Shown: piece by piece, positions 1-11,100 of the stretch
Layout: every line of letters starts with the position of its first letter
Position numbering within the stretch: position 1 is the stretch's first letter
Origin: Spirodela intermedia
Lineage: Eukaryota > Streptophyta > Magnoliopsida > Alismatales > Araceae
Direction of reading: 5' to 3'
DNA length: 64,000 bases
Assembly: GCA_902729315.2 (NCBI GenBank)
Contig: LR746278.1
Location: 1,809,001-1,873,000 of the forward strand
Notes under the pieces: model-generated
Databases searched by the model: none
What the model was told of the DNA's origin: nothing
Seen by the model: the letters and a program-made list of their open reading frames with translations, nothing else
Position numbers and translations under genes: made by a program

Positions 1-2969
1 GCTCCAAGGTCGCCCCTAGCTACCATAGCCTGTGAAATTAAAAAATAAAACAGTAATGGACAATAGTTCTTAAAAAAATCACTGAATGTCCTTAAAAAGG
101 TCTTCTCCGGTTAAGTAGAGTCAAGAATGATGGGCTTAGAGTGGGAAAAGGATCATTGTTTTATTTCTTTTAGAAGCTAGACATACAAAGGACATTATTA
201 AAGTGTAAATGTGTCAGGACGGTAAGAATAACCATTTCGATGGATATAACTAATTGATTTTGATGTTGAAGGGCATGATTAGAACATTCAGATGATTACC
301 CCATCAGATGCAGAAATAATAGAATGCAGATTTGGAATAGAGTCTGCACTTTCAATTTTGACAATGACATGGATATCAGCATCACAACCTGAGGGGAAAA
401 AAAAACAATGGACATGGATATCAACCAATATAGCAGGTAATAAAAAATCTGTTTTTCTTATGAAAAATATAAAATGTTACTACTTCGAAGATAATCCTTC
501 AACTCGTGCACAACTTTCGCATCCTTCACAAATGAAACAGCATAAAAATCCACCTTGTTTTCCACACCGAATTTGATGTCGTCCCAGTCCTTCTCTGCAA
601 CAAATATAACAAAATATTACCGTACATTCATAGAAAGCCTCTCCAAGACTAACGGATGAAGAAATCAGTCAAACAATCAATAACAGTTCTTATGCCATCG
701 ACCAGGTTTATCAACCATATGTTGAAGATACCTTAAGATATTGAAACAACAGTGAAACAAGGTTTTTTACATGGCCAAGATAATAATCTAACAGGTTAAG
801 GCCAATGCAATAAAGCAAGGGTATCCTTTCTAATAGAATGATAATAAAATTTATATAAGCGCACAATGTTTTAAGCCATAATATAAATATTCGCAGATTT
901 TTTTTACAAAAATATGCATTAATGACTATTCACTGGTGCAATGATATATTCAGGAATTAAACCCACTAATCGGTGGAATGTTGTCCTCGTTCATTCGAGA
1001 GGTCATTTGTGAACGGATATGGTGTGAATGCAAACACGAACGCATCTCATGCAAATGTGAAAGCTGACAATCGTCTAGGTAGACTAAACCCCTTGGGCAT
1101 CCAGGAGACCTCTTCACGTAGGAGACACATTGAACATTATGCAGGGACCACCTTGAAATTTGTTGAAATTTTAGGTAAAATAAGAAGTTTGCATTCTCTT
1201 TAAACATAGAGAAATAGAAAAAATTGTGCAGTGCTTAGGAAATGAGAGAAGCAAACATCAGAAAGTAAAGTGTGGATTGAGAACCTGTAATGGACGGGAG
1301 AGTAGCACTTTTTCCTCGGACATTTAGATGTCGTCTCGACTTCAACTCACCCCCGTCAACAACCTCACATGTGACAGAATCATCTGTCTTTGATTTCACC
1401 ACTAAGGACATCATTCCTCCTGAGAAACAAAATGGCATTTCGGTTTGAAAAGCATATCCAAATAGAAAAAAATTTAAAAAAAAGAAAAAGATTCCAAACG
1501 CATTTTCATGACTATGGCATACCGTCCACCAACAGCATGTCACCAACTTCTACATCGTTAACAAAGTCATCATAATTCACACTGACACTGTTCTCAGTGC
1601 TAACACCCCTCTTTATTGTAAAAGAGAATTCTTGGCCTGTCGTTAGATTGATTGGCTGTGGCAAGTCACCACTCCTAACCTCAGGGCCCTGATAAGAAAC
1701 ATGAAAAGTATCAGGAAATTTGAGAAAAAGTCAACTATCAAAAGAATTGAATGAATGGCAATAAATTTACAAGGTACCCTCCCTCCAACCAAGATGAAGC
1801 ACCATCTCATCAAAGCTACTTCCAAAACTCTAGTCAAATCAGCCTAAGAAAAGGTGCCCTAAAATACATTGAGACTTGATGAAATCATCTCCACGAAGAA
1901 CCAATTGACAATCCCCAAGCTCCTTTTTTTCACTTTTTTACTCTGCATAAAAAAAATTGAGATATAGAATCGAACACCCTATCTCACAAAATACCACAAC
2001 TATAAGCACAGAGAAGCAGTTCATATCCACCTTCTCATTTCCTTCAGAGTGAACTGAATTCATATCAGAAGTACCATTACATCACCAGGGAGAAATATAT
2101 TTTCAGTAAACCAGGGCATGAGACTTCTACTCTGGGTAATAATAGCGTAAGCTCCCCCAAGTTGATACCACATAACTTATTGTTCAAACTCTAGACTAAG
2201 AACGTAGGTAAAGGAATGAGTTTGAAGAGAAAACCTGCCTTGGTATCAAGCATTATAGCAATCACATTGTCTTTTGACTGGGCATTGTATTCCTTGACTA
2301 GATCGATGACTTTTTGATGAGAAGCATGGTCGCCATGAGACATATTCATTCTGGCGACATTCATGCCAGCCTCTGCTAGCTTCCAGATCATTTCACGCGT
2401 GTTAGTAGAGGGGCCAATGGTGCAAACAATCTTGGTCTTGCGCCTCACACACGGTTTACTCCACATCCCTGGTGACGCATCACTTAGCTGCTGAATGCCC
2501 TTGAGATGCTGAAATTTCTCCTCCTCCTGATAAACAGAAAAACACAATAAATACGCAACATAATCACCGGCATAGAGTAGAAAATATGGTGAAGTCCGAC
2601 GTTGGCGAAAAATCAGCACAGCATGATGTTAATGGAGAAAACGCAGATAGATTTCAAGATTCAACGTAAACATCTGCATTGTCGAAATCCCAGGCTGGGT
2701 CAAGAAACGAGAAATATTCATACCACCCTCACATCCTCCGGGGATACCGGAAGAACCTCCATATCCACTCGAGTCATCTTCTTCAGCACGGCCACGACTG
2801 GAGCATGTGAACCGCCACCCCTCTGCCCTTTCCTGGGAAGGACCCTGGTGCAGAAAGGCGCCGGCTTGAGGAACTTACGGAGGCAATCTTCCCGCATTCC
2901 AGATCCGGAGCGCGGGCACGACAAAAGGGAAGTGCTGTGCACAGATCCGGTGCCGACAACCTGAGCCAT
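1..2969 (-). CDS. PKP: Plastidial pyruvate kinase, beta subunit (partial, C-terminus beyond the window)
   Basis: Converts phosphoenolpyruvate and ADP to pyruvate and ATP in plastids, feeding fatty-acid synthesis. Exons, in minus-strand order: 2969-2733, 2526-2239, 1688-1523, 1419-1285, 594-481, 388-300, 29-1. All phases agree. The N-terminus starts MAQVVGTGS and is Ser/Arg-rich, as expected for a transit peptide, and ends in VLPVSPED. The catalytic part follows: MWSKPCVRRKTKIVCTIGPS, NMSHGDHAS, MLDTKGPEVRSGDLPQP, GGELKSRRHLNVRGKSATLP, VDFYAVSFVKDA, VKIESADSIPNL, and at the left edge AMVARGDLGA. These match Arabidopsis PKP-beta1 closely as I remember it; the alpha subunit is a less likely reading. 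The second intron starts with GC rather than GT (AAG|GCAGGT at 2238), which is needed to keep the DTK-GPEV frame. The B-domain end and C-terminal allosteric domain lie outside the window. Confidence 0.95.
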
Positions 2970-3471
2970 GCTTCCTCTCCTCTGACAAAAGATCAGTGAC
3001 TGGAGACCGCGGAGGGAAAGGTGAGAGAATGAACGTCCGAGCTTCTCCACTCCCCACTCTCAGCCACTGTATATGATGGGTTCCTGTTGGATAGCCGCTC
3101 CGACCTCGAGGGAAGCTTCGATCATATCGAAGATACCTCCCTCTCTCCGCCCACGTTTAGACAATGACTAAAATACCCCTATTAGAACCCTAAACCCTTA
3201 TAGGTAATTATGTAAATTCCCTTTTTCAGATGCATTAAAGCTGGCCTTGTAGAAAAATGGGTTTTAGGATAAAAGTGTCAAATCGGAAACTGAAGCTTAG
3301 CTCATCAACACGTCGTTGGTTCATCTTAGGGCTAGTGCATCCGCGCGAACACCGTACCGTTGTAGGAACGGGATCCTTAGGGCTTTTGGGAGGAAGAGGG
3401 GTTTTGTATTTGTTCTTCCTGCTGTAGTGGAATCATTGTCCTCCGAGGGTTCCTGCACCTGGTGGAAAAAG
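2970..3471. promoter_or_regulatory. Divergent promoter region between pyruvate kinase and FCF1
   Basis: About 500 bp separates the start codons of two head-to-head genes, so both promoters and 5' leaders must share it. It has no convincing coding potential. It is moderately AT-rich in the middle and carries a telomere-like motif (3187-3198). Transcription start sites cannot be placed from sequence alone. An in-frame ATG for FCF1 exists at 3316, but the family start fits 3472. Confidence 0.6.
3187..3198 (+). promoter_or_regulatory. Telo-box (ACCCTAAACCCT)
   Basis: An exact CCCTAAA-type telomere-repeat motif lies about 275 bp upstream of the FCF1 start codon. In plants such motifs are enriched in promoters of ribosome-biogenesis and ribosomal-protein genes, which fits a gene for an SSU-processome nuclease. 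The assignment to FCF1 rather than to the divergent kinase is inference. Confidence 0.55.
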
Positions 3472-6400
3472 ATGGCGAAGGCGAAGAAAACTCGAAAATT
3501 CGCAGTCATGAAGAAGATAGTCAGCTCTAAAACACTTCAGAAGTAGGTTTATCCCTTGGTGTTGTTCTCTTCTTCTTCGTCTTCCGCTCTCTGGCCCTCT
3601 TGATGAGTCTAATCGTCTCCTAGCGTGCTTTTCGGTTGACCGTTTCAGGTACAAGGAGGAGGTCCTTAACCCTAAGACGAAGGATCTCGAGAAGGAGAAT
3701 CTCCCGCGCAATGTGTACGTTATCTTTCTCCCCTCCGCCAATTCTGCCGCATTTCGTCCATTGTCTATGTGCCTTCTTTTCATTTGCTAAGGCGTTTTCT
3801 TCTCTTCCTCCGATTTCTCTTCGTTACGTCTAGGCCGGCGGTCTCGTCGGCACTGTTCTTCAAGTACAATACCGCTTTGGGGCCTCCCTATCGAGTTATT
3901 GTCGATACTAACTTCATCAACTTTTCCATACGGAACAAGGTCCGTTCTCGACATTACGGTTATTTAACTTTGTACGTATCGGCATCTTTCTGTGACCATA
4001 GTCTCAACTTTTACATGTCTACCTGCATAATATAATTATAAATAGTCTTGGATTTGTTATTCTTCAGGTGGGACGAAGCATAATTACTAGTACAGTGGCT
4101 TGTTAATCGTCAAAAACTAACGCAATAAGAAGCGATGCTCTCTCAATGTTTCTCATATCCTTTTTTTGTACCAATGATGCTAAAATCACCATAATTATCC
4201 CTTGTCAACAATTGAGCTGCAACTGAAAGGTAGAAACAAATGGAGGAGAGGTGAAAAACATAGGGAGAAACTTTCTTTGACCCTGGCGGAGAATCATTGT
4301 GTTGCTACATATGTAACACAAAAATGCCTTGGACATTCATGTTAGTTATTAGAAAATAATGGAGGAACCTGGGAGCTCTGGCAAGTGCTTTTCCTTTCAG
4401 GATTTTGAGATTGTTCATCAGGGAATGAGAGTTTTATGTACACTAGGTTCGCCATAAATGAAGAGTTGCTTAGTCTTTATGGGTCTTCTAAAAGCTAATT
4501 GACACGCTATCCAATCTAAAAGTACATATCAAGGAGAGAGGTAGGAGGATGATTGTTCCATATTCTTCCGGAATGCCTGTGATTTTGGAAGATTTTTTTT
4601 TGGGGAAACATGTTGTGTTTCTACGGGCATGAAATTAGACTAATTAGGTTTCAGCCTGTAACCTCCAAGGTTCTGTCTATTTTAGCTCTTCCAGAACTTA
4701 GCTATTCCTGAGTGGCTAATATTGCCATCTCTTTTCTCTGGTTCTAGGCTACTTTATATCTTGCACAAATAGAGCATATGTTTGATTCGTTTTAGCTTTA
4801 GTTTTCGTTGGCTGTTGTAGATATAGTTATGTAGTTTGCATTAACTTCAGTTTCTTCGTAGCTTTGTATCCTCCACAAGTAAACATTACCACTCAGAAAG
4901 CTAAGCCTTCTTTCTCATGTGGGTGAAATGTTTTGATCGTTAGTGACTAAATGGGCATTTGATAGTTGGAAGTGCGAATGCATCAGAAGATGTCGAGTGC
5001 TATTCACAAATGAGTGCAACGGCTCTCTTGCTTACAATGTTACACCATTCACGATGATTTTATGGATTTTTTGCAGTGCTGATCTCTGATATGGCTATGG
5101 CCTTATTAGTTATTCTCATTTAGTTTAGGCAGATGTAGCTCAATGGCTTGGGTAAGTTTTGTCAAGATGGAGACAATGCTTATCATTAGGTTCAATTTTC
5201 AATTTTTGTGAAAAAAAGTTTAGATTGAGCGCATTCGGTAGATTGGTCCCAAAATGTTGCCATCGTGATCGAATAATTAATGATCATATTGCATGTGGCT
5301 CGCTTGAGTTTAACCGTAATAAAATAAGTGGTCATGTTTTTGGCACAATACTACAGTTTGATTTTTTGTAGAGTAGATTTACTTCGGTAACGAGAGTATT
5401 ATTGATCATGCGAATAGAGGAACCATTATCATGTGATCACGTTTGTCTTATATTAATCTCATTGCATGAACCTTAAAACGGAATGAAATAATGGAATCTG
5501 TTTGACACTGGAATATTTCTTTTTATAGCCATGCCGTATGGTATCTTCATCCTCGTCGGATCCAAGAGAAACTTCATTAATGTTTACACAGAAGAAATCC
5601 ACTAAAGTCAAGAAAATACTTCATACACCAAGCAAATAGTAGTGCTGTCTTCTCCACAATGAGTTGTAGAGCTTAGGTTGCCCTGCTGCTTCCCAGTCAC
5701 CTGCGTTGCAAGCATCTAAGAACCAATACGTGAATTTTGAGTATCAATGGCATAAACAGACTTCTTATCCAAATCTCCAGAAGTCTATCCTTGTCGATGT
5801 ATGCCTGGTTCCAGTAAGAAATCAAGCAAGAACAGTGATATTATTTCTCCAAAAATCGGCAAAAACAATGAGTAGGGATAATTTGGTAACCGACTTTTTC
5901 TTTACATATACTAGCGCAAATTATGCAGTCTGATGGACTGATTGCAGTTTTTCTCAGACTCTCTGATAACGTTGTGGTCATTTATCTAATAGTAGATGAC
6001 TAGTGTTTGTTCCGGTGCTTCAATTACAGAGAAAAAAGTGACCTATTATAATGTCTTTTTATTGCTAAAGCTCTCGTGTGAGATGATCGTTACTTCATTT
6101 TATGGAGGCTCACATTTCATGCATTACTGTGCAGTTGGACCTGCAAGATGCTATGGTCGAATGCTTATATGCCAAATGTGAGATGCCAATGACCGGATTA
6201 CCTAGCTTCGTTATTACTTTCCAATCCCAATGTTCTTTTAACATTTCAATGAGACGTATTTTTCCCAATATTTGACCTCGTGTTGCTTCATGTTCATCAT
6301 TTACTTCTTCAGGCACTCCCTGTATCACAGATTGTGTGATGGCTGAGCTCGAGAAATTAGGTCAGAAATATCGTGTTGCCCTAAGGTATTTGATTTAATT

Positions 6401-7052
6401 CTGACTTAATTCTCTCCTTCTTGACTATTATCCATCTTCGCTTCATCATGCATCCTTATAATCTCAGGATTGCCAAGGATCCCCGGTTCGAGAGACTTCC
6501 ATGCACACACAAAGGAACTTACGCGGATGATTGTATTGTTGATAGGGTCACTCAGGTACATAATCCTATCCCAATCGCCTTTATGTATCAGCTTTGCGAG
6601 ACGTCGTTGACTTTTGGACTGACGATTCACAACGCTCATAGTTTTCTAAAACGGCATAAATCATTGAGAGAAAGAAACCCAAAATATTCATCTATGTTAC
6701 TAATTTCCCACCTATTTCTCTCTCGTTTTGTGAACAGCACAAATGCTATCTTGTAGCAACATGCGACAGAGACTTGAAGCGAAGAATCCGAAAGGTATTG
6801 GATGATCGTTTGACTTAACCACATCTCAGCTCTCCATCCGGCCGTCTAAGCTTTCTATCTCTTCACGATGGTATCACAGATTCCTGGAGTCCCGATCATG
6901 TACATCACTAAGCACAAGTACTCGATTGAGCGCCTTCCAGAAGCAACCATGGGTGGAGGTACCTCTCTCAACCCCTTTCACGCCAGCTTTGTCAGTCTAG
7001 ATTAACTGAAGAGGCTCGTCGGATTTGTTGGTCCCCAGCTCCGAGGGTGTAA
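3472..7052 (+). CDS. FCF1: rRNA-processing protein FCF1 (UTP24), PIN-domain nuclease
   Basis: Nucleolar endonuclease of the small-subunit processome, needed for early pre-rRNA cleavages that release 18S rRNA. Nine exons: 3472-3542, 3649-3714, 3834-3939, 6135-6177, 6313-6385, 6468-6555, 6738-6794, 6880-6958, 7039-7052. They give 198 aa, the usual family length. The protein starts [17 protein letters not shown] and ends EATMGGAPRV. The last 14 nt, coding APRV-stop, form a micro-exon. PIN-domain acidic residues are in place: D70 in [11 protein letters not shown]107 in AELEKLG, D140/D141 in [10 protein letters not shown]159/D161 in [11 protein letters not shown]70 and D140 correspond to the yeast Utp24 catalytic aspartates. 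Intron 3 (3940-6134) is 2.2 kb and carries no other gene, only a SINE-like trace near 5130. The start at 3472 was chosen because family members begin M-G/A-KAKK. Confidence 0.95.
5128..5215 (+). repeat. Degenerate tRNA-like / SINE-like trace in FCF1 intron 3
   Basis: A tRNA-type A box (TAGCTCAATGG at 5136) is followed about 53 nt later by a B-box-like GGTTCAA (5189), then T-rich sequence. Plant SINEs have this head. The B box is imperfect, the spacing is slightly long, no cloverleaf can be drawn with confidence, and no target-site duplication was found. Confidence 0.25.
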
Positions 7053-7411
7053 CGCGGCGGGGGGTTCTTCTACGATCTGAGATCTCGAGGAGCAGAAACC
7101 GTCGGCAGGTGTGGACCCGTTTGCTTCCCTTTTTATGGGTTTTCTTCTCTTTTTTTTTTTCTTTTTTTTTCTTTTTTCCGGGAAAATCATCAGATGGGTA
7201 GAATCCCTCTGTCAGTTTGATTTTGATCCACGGAATGCTTTTAGACGGGGGTGGGTGGTTTATTTCCGAATGGGAAGATCATCGTGCATATCGTGGATGG
7301 AATTGGATTTTTTTTAATTTTTATTATCTTCTCACCAGATAAAGGTGAAGATCACCAGCATCTGGTTTTTGTCTGAAATCCGTAACTCTGAGGAGATAAA
7401 TTGCTTGATAA

Positions 7412-7688
7412 AACCATGGATTCCACCAAACATACATAGAAGAAAGAACAGGTTTTCAGAGGGAGGGAGGGAGGGGGCACTGATATTTGTTCCCTCTCTC
7501 TCTCTCACCCACCCACAGTTTGAGATAGAGAGAGAGAATTCAAGAACCCATCTCTCTAGCTCTCTCTCTATCTCAAATTGTGGGCAGGACAGAGAACGAG
7601 AGATTAAATATCGATGCCCCCTCCCTTCCCTCCCTCTGAAAAAAGCTTTTCTTTCTTCTATGTATGTTTGGTTGAATCCATGGGAACC
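7412..7688. repeat. Long inverted repeat (fold-back), arms about 130 nt
   Basis: Left arm about 7412-7545 is the reverse complement of right arm about 7560-7688, with a loop of roughly 15 nt. The outer 80 or so nt of each arm match almost perfectly: CCATGGATTC, ACCAAACATACATAGAAGAA, the purine run beginning TTTTCAGAGGGAGGG, and GATATTT. The inner part is more diverged but still pairs (CACAGTTTGAGATAGAGA with its partner). No target-site duplication is evident, so it could be a fold-back element, a young small-RNA hairpin or a simple inverted duplication. Confidence 0.85.
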
Positions 7689-7697
7689 CAGATGAAG

Positions 7698-7699
<2 letters not shown>

Positions 7700-7748
<49 letters not shown>
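7700..7748. repeat. (CT)n microsatellite
   Basis: Uninterrupted CT dinucleotides for about 49 nt, 12 nt beyond the right arm of the fold-back. Confidence 0.95.
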
Positions 7749-7754
<6 letters not shown>

Positions 7755-8130
7755 AAAATGCGCAGTCAGTCCGTTCTTCATGTCTCGTTCTCAATATCTC
7801 CGTTCAGAAATGGGATGTGACCAGAACCCACACTCACTATTCGGATGGCCTTTCCCTTCCAGTCAGTTTACTGGAACTGGAAACTTCCACGAACCCAGTC
7901 AACAAGAATCCGCTCCCCGAACCAGTAGTCTCTCCTCCGTGGCTCTCGGATCAGATCAGAAAGTCGCTCTCCTCGACACGAAGCTAAAATATGTCAAATA
8001 ATCACGAGAAAAAATCGGACCAAACAATGGGAGATCTTTACTCGGTAGTGCTCCTGGAGTCCTACAACACTGGTCGAACAAAAAAGAAGATATGGAGGAA
8101 GAACAGAGAAAAGAATGGTGGAATGGCACA

Positions 8131-8144
8131 AAAGAAGAAGAAGA

Positions 8145-8185
<41 letters not shown>
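8131..8185. repeat. (AAG)n/(GA)n compound microsatellite
   Basis: An AAG tract merges into about 19 GA units, ending 8 nt before the stop codon of the minus-strand glycosyltransferase gene. It therefore lies at the beginning of that gene's 3' untranslated region. Confidence 0.95.
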
Positions 8186-8188
<3 letters not shown>

Positions 8189-8193
8189 ACCGG

Positions 8194-11100
8194 TCAGACT
8201 GCGGTAGAGTTGAAGTCGTCTTCCGGCGGGGGCTTTATATACTTTCCCAGGGTCTTCTGGCGAGCTCTGCTCTTTATTCTTCGGATCTTATCCTTGCTCT
8301 GCTTCTTCCTCCTCTCCTTCTGCTGGTGCCGCATACTCCTCTCCCTCTCGTACACCCCCTGCCAGTAGACCTCCCCTGTCAACGGCCACAGCGACCGCCG
8401 ATCAGGCCGGTCAGAGTCCCACTCCTCCGCCAAGTCCTCGTCCATACTCTTCAGCGTCGCCGGGGAGAACCACTTGACCCACATCCTCCCCCCCCTCCGG
8501 CCTTTCAGCTGGTGCTGCTCCTCCATCGCCCCCGTCTCCGGGTCAACGTAGACCATCCTCCTTGCGCTGTGGTAGGCCCACACGTTGACCATCAGCTCCA
8601 GCACGCGGGAGTAGCAGTGGCGGTCCTGCATGCGCCACCAAGAACATCGAGGATGGTCATCCCGGAAGAGCTTGGAGACCGGTAGAGGATGAGGAGGAAA
8701 GGGAGATGGAGATGAAGGCCAGACCTTGGATAAAGTCAACGCACATCGCCCACTCTGATGGTGTTCTTCGTACATCTGGGCATCCAGAGCATCCACAAAC
8801 ATTCTGCGGGCACAGACGGGGAAAAGTAGTTGGATAGTTTCTAAAAAAAGGGTGCTGTGATTTTTACCAAAAATAGCATGAAAAAGAGCAGCTAAATTTT
8901 CTGCGTACCTTGAGAACATGACGTACTCCAGGAACGATCTAGTGGGCAGAGCCCAGCAATGCATGACCGACCACGTGTTGCCGTCCGCCGGCATGGGCGG
9001 CAAGGAGTCAAAGCCATCTCTTATGCCGTACATCCTCTGGATAGCTTCAGAGACCGCGGATCTTCAAGAAATCATAAAATGAGAAAACATAAATAATAAT
9101 AATAATATATATATTCTTAAGAACAACAGTTCTTAGTCATAGAAAGATAAAGATCCGGCACAAGGGAACTGTCACTGTTCATATCTTATGGCAGAATAAA
9201 GATCCTGCGCTGAAAAATGGGGAATCGATGTTCTTGATCTCATTCAAACCACAGATAATCGCCATAAAAATCAGGCCCCTGAGGGCCCGATGCATGATTT
9301 TTAGAAGCAGTCTCTTCACCTCTCTCTTCAGAGATTAAGAAAGACTGAGAACTTTGATGAAACAGGTAAATATCTGAGAAAAGAAAGTGATTGATCTGAG
9401 CCCAACCTGCAGTTCCCAGCATTAATCGAATCGCAGAAAGACCAAAAGTCCTGTCGCGTAGGATTCCTGGGATCCTCATCCATACGAGCCCAGAAGTACA
9501 GGGTGTCCCCATGTTTCCTGGACTCGACAGACTCCACAAGAACACTCTCAGCCCTCTTCGATAATGAAACCTGTCGCAGAGAAGGAAGATGTGCACCAAG
9601 AACATCAGATGAAAGCGCCATCTCAACATAGAAAAGCTCCATGGTGAGACCATTTTTATCTTTCTGATAGATATGGAGTGGGAACGATCTTCCCAAGAAA
9701 CAGCTCAAACTGGTGGGAAAATCGAGAACTGGAGACGGATTCTCTACCAAGATCAACAGAGTTCTAGAATACCCAGATGGCACATCCACATGACATCAAG
9801 AACATACCTTTCTGGCTGCAGCTCTCCATGACTGAAAGCCAATCCAGGCACTCTTATGTATACGATCTATCCTGTTAGCTAATGCGAAAAAGGCCCCATG
9901 CTCAGCCAGCACATCTCGATAGTACGAGTCGCTGAGAAGTGGAAGACGAGAAGAAGCAACAATGTCATCGCCTCCAGGTCTTCTGCCTTTATTAGACTAG
10001 TGCCAATCAAATGGTGCTGGTTAGTGACATTAAAGATTGAATGGCAGGCGCATACGAGAACTAAAAATTTCAATCCTAACTAAGAATCAATCACATGGGC
10101 TACGAATCATATAAATACCCAGATCATTTTATCAGTGTTTATAGCGATGATGGAGTGGCCACCCATTATGCACAAAGATGATCTGATGATCTTTCTTTCT
10201 TGAATCAATGATTGGAAGGAAGAGAAATGGAAGAAATTCAGTAGTAACTTACCAAGCCTATCCCCCGATAAAGCGATTTATGGTGCAGAAAAGGCCAAGT
10301 TCCTTCTCCGAAGTAAGGTTCATATATACACAGTGGCTGTCCGGTTCGTTCAAGCTCTTTGTCGTCTCTTTCATGTACCTCGTTTCTGGCCCTGTCAGCC
10401 TTTTTAGCATTGCGATACACTTCTTCCCATGTTCCATGCGCCTGATCAGTTCTGTCCTTCAACTGCAACAAGAGAACGCAGGTCATTCACTGAGAAATAA
10501 AGCATGATATCTCGTGGAAATTGATAAATATGCAATGGAAAGAAGAAGACGGAAGCTTGATTTCCACTCTTACCTCATCTTCTTCTAATCTTTTTCTAGT
10601 ATTTAACATCTCAATTAACTTCTCCTCTGCCCAATTGATCGGAGAAAATACTTCCTCTATCACCCCCCCTGTGCCGAAAGAACTGTCCAGGTAAGTAGCA
10701 TTCCACTGCCTTTCCATCTCGTCTAAAACGTCATCAAGCCTGCTCTCTCTATCTCCGCCATTTCTAGAGGTCAAGTCCTCAAGCAGATACCACAGCCATT
10801 CCTCCTTCAATCTCGAGGGGATCTCTGCAACTGTTTTTGGAGAAGCAGCCTCTGATGGCAATTTAACGATATGTTCCAACAAAAATGCATAGCCTTCGAT
10901 GCTTTCAGACACCATGAGGTTCATTCCTTGTGCTTTTCCAATTGAGCCGACGTTCTTGGCTGAGAAAGATAATTTTCCATCAGAGATAACTTGGGATAGA
11001 ATCTCAGTTAACATGGCAACATTTTTCTTGGGAAAGAGGTATCCGTTCACTCCATCATCAATCTGGTAATGATCGAAAGAAACTGTCAGTAATCTCCCTG

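Larger units (their letters stand above)
7053..8193. other. Convergent intergenic region (FCF1 / glycosyltransferase 3' flanks)
   Basis: The two flanking genes end toward each other here. The stretch holds a T-rich run (about 7148-7180), a long fold-back (7412-7688), a (CT)n run and an (AAG)/(GA)n run. Open frames that cross it on both strands are by-products of the inverted repeat and the dinucleotide runs. No protein gene is supported. Confidence 0.7.

Noticed and set aside
4170-4235. Possible C/D-box snoRNA in FCF1 intron 3 (ATGATGC, later CTGA, with TACC/GGTA ends)
   Set aside because: The C box is imperfect, there is no convincing D'/C' pair, and I could not match the guide stretch to rRNA. 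Chance is likely in 2.2 kb.
7332-7820. Overlapping open frames through the fold-back and CT run
   Set aside because: The inverted repeat gives mirror-image frames on both strands, and the products are mostly repeat-encoded Arg-Glu or Ser-Leu.
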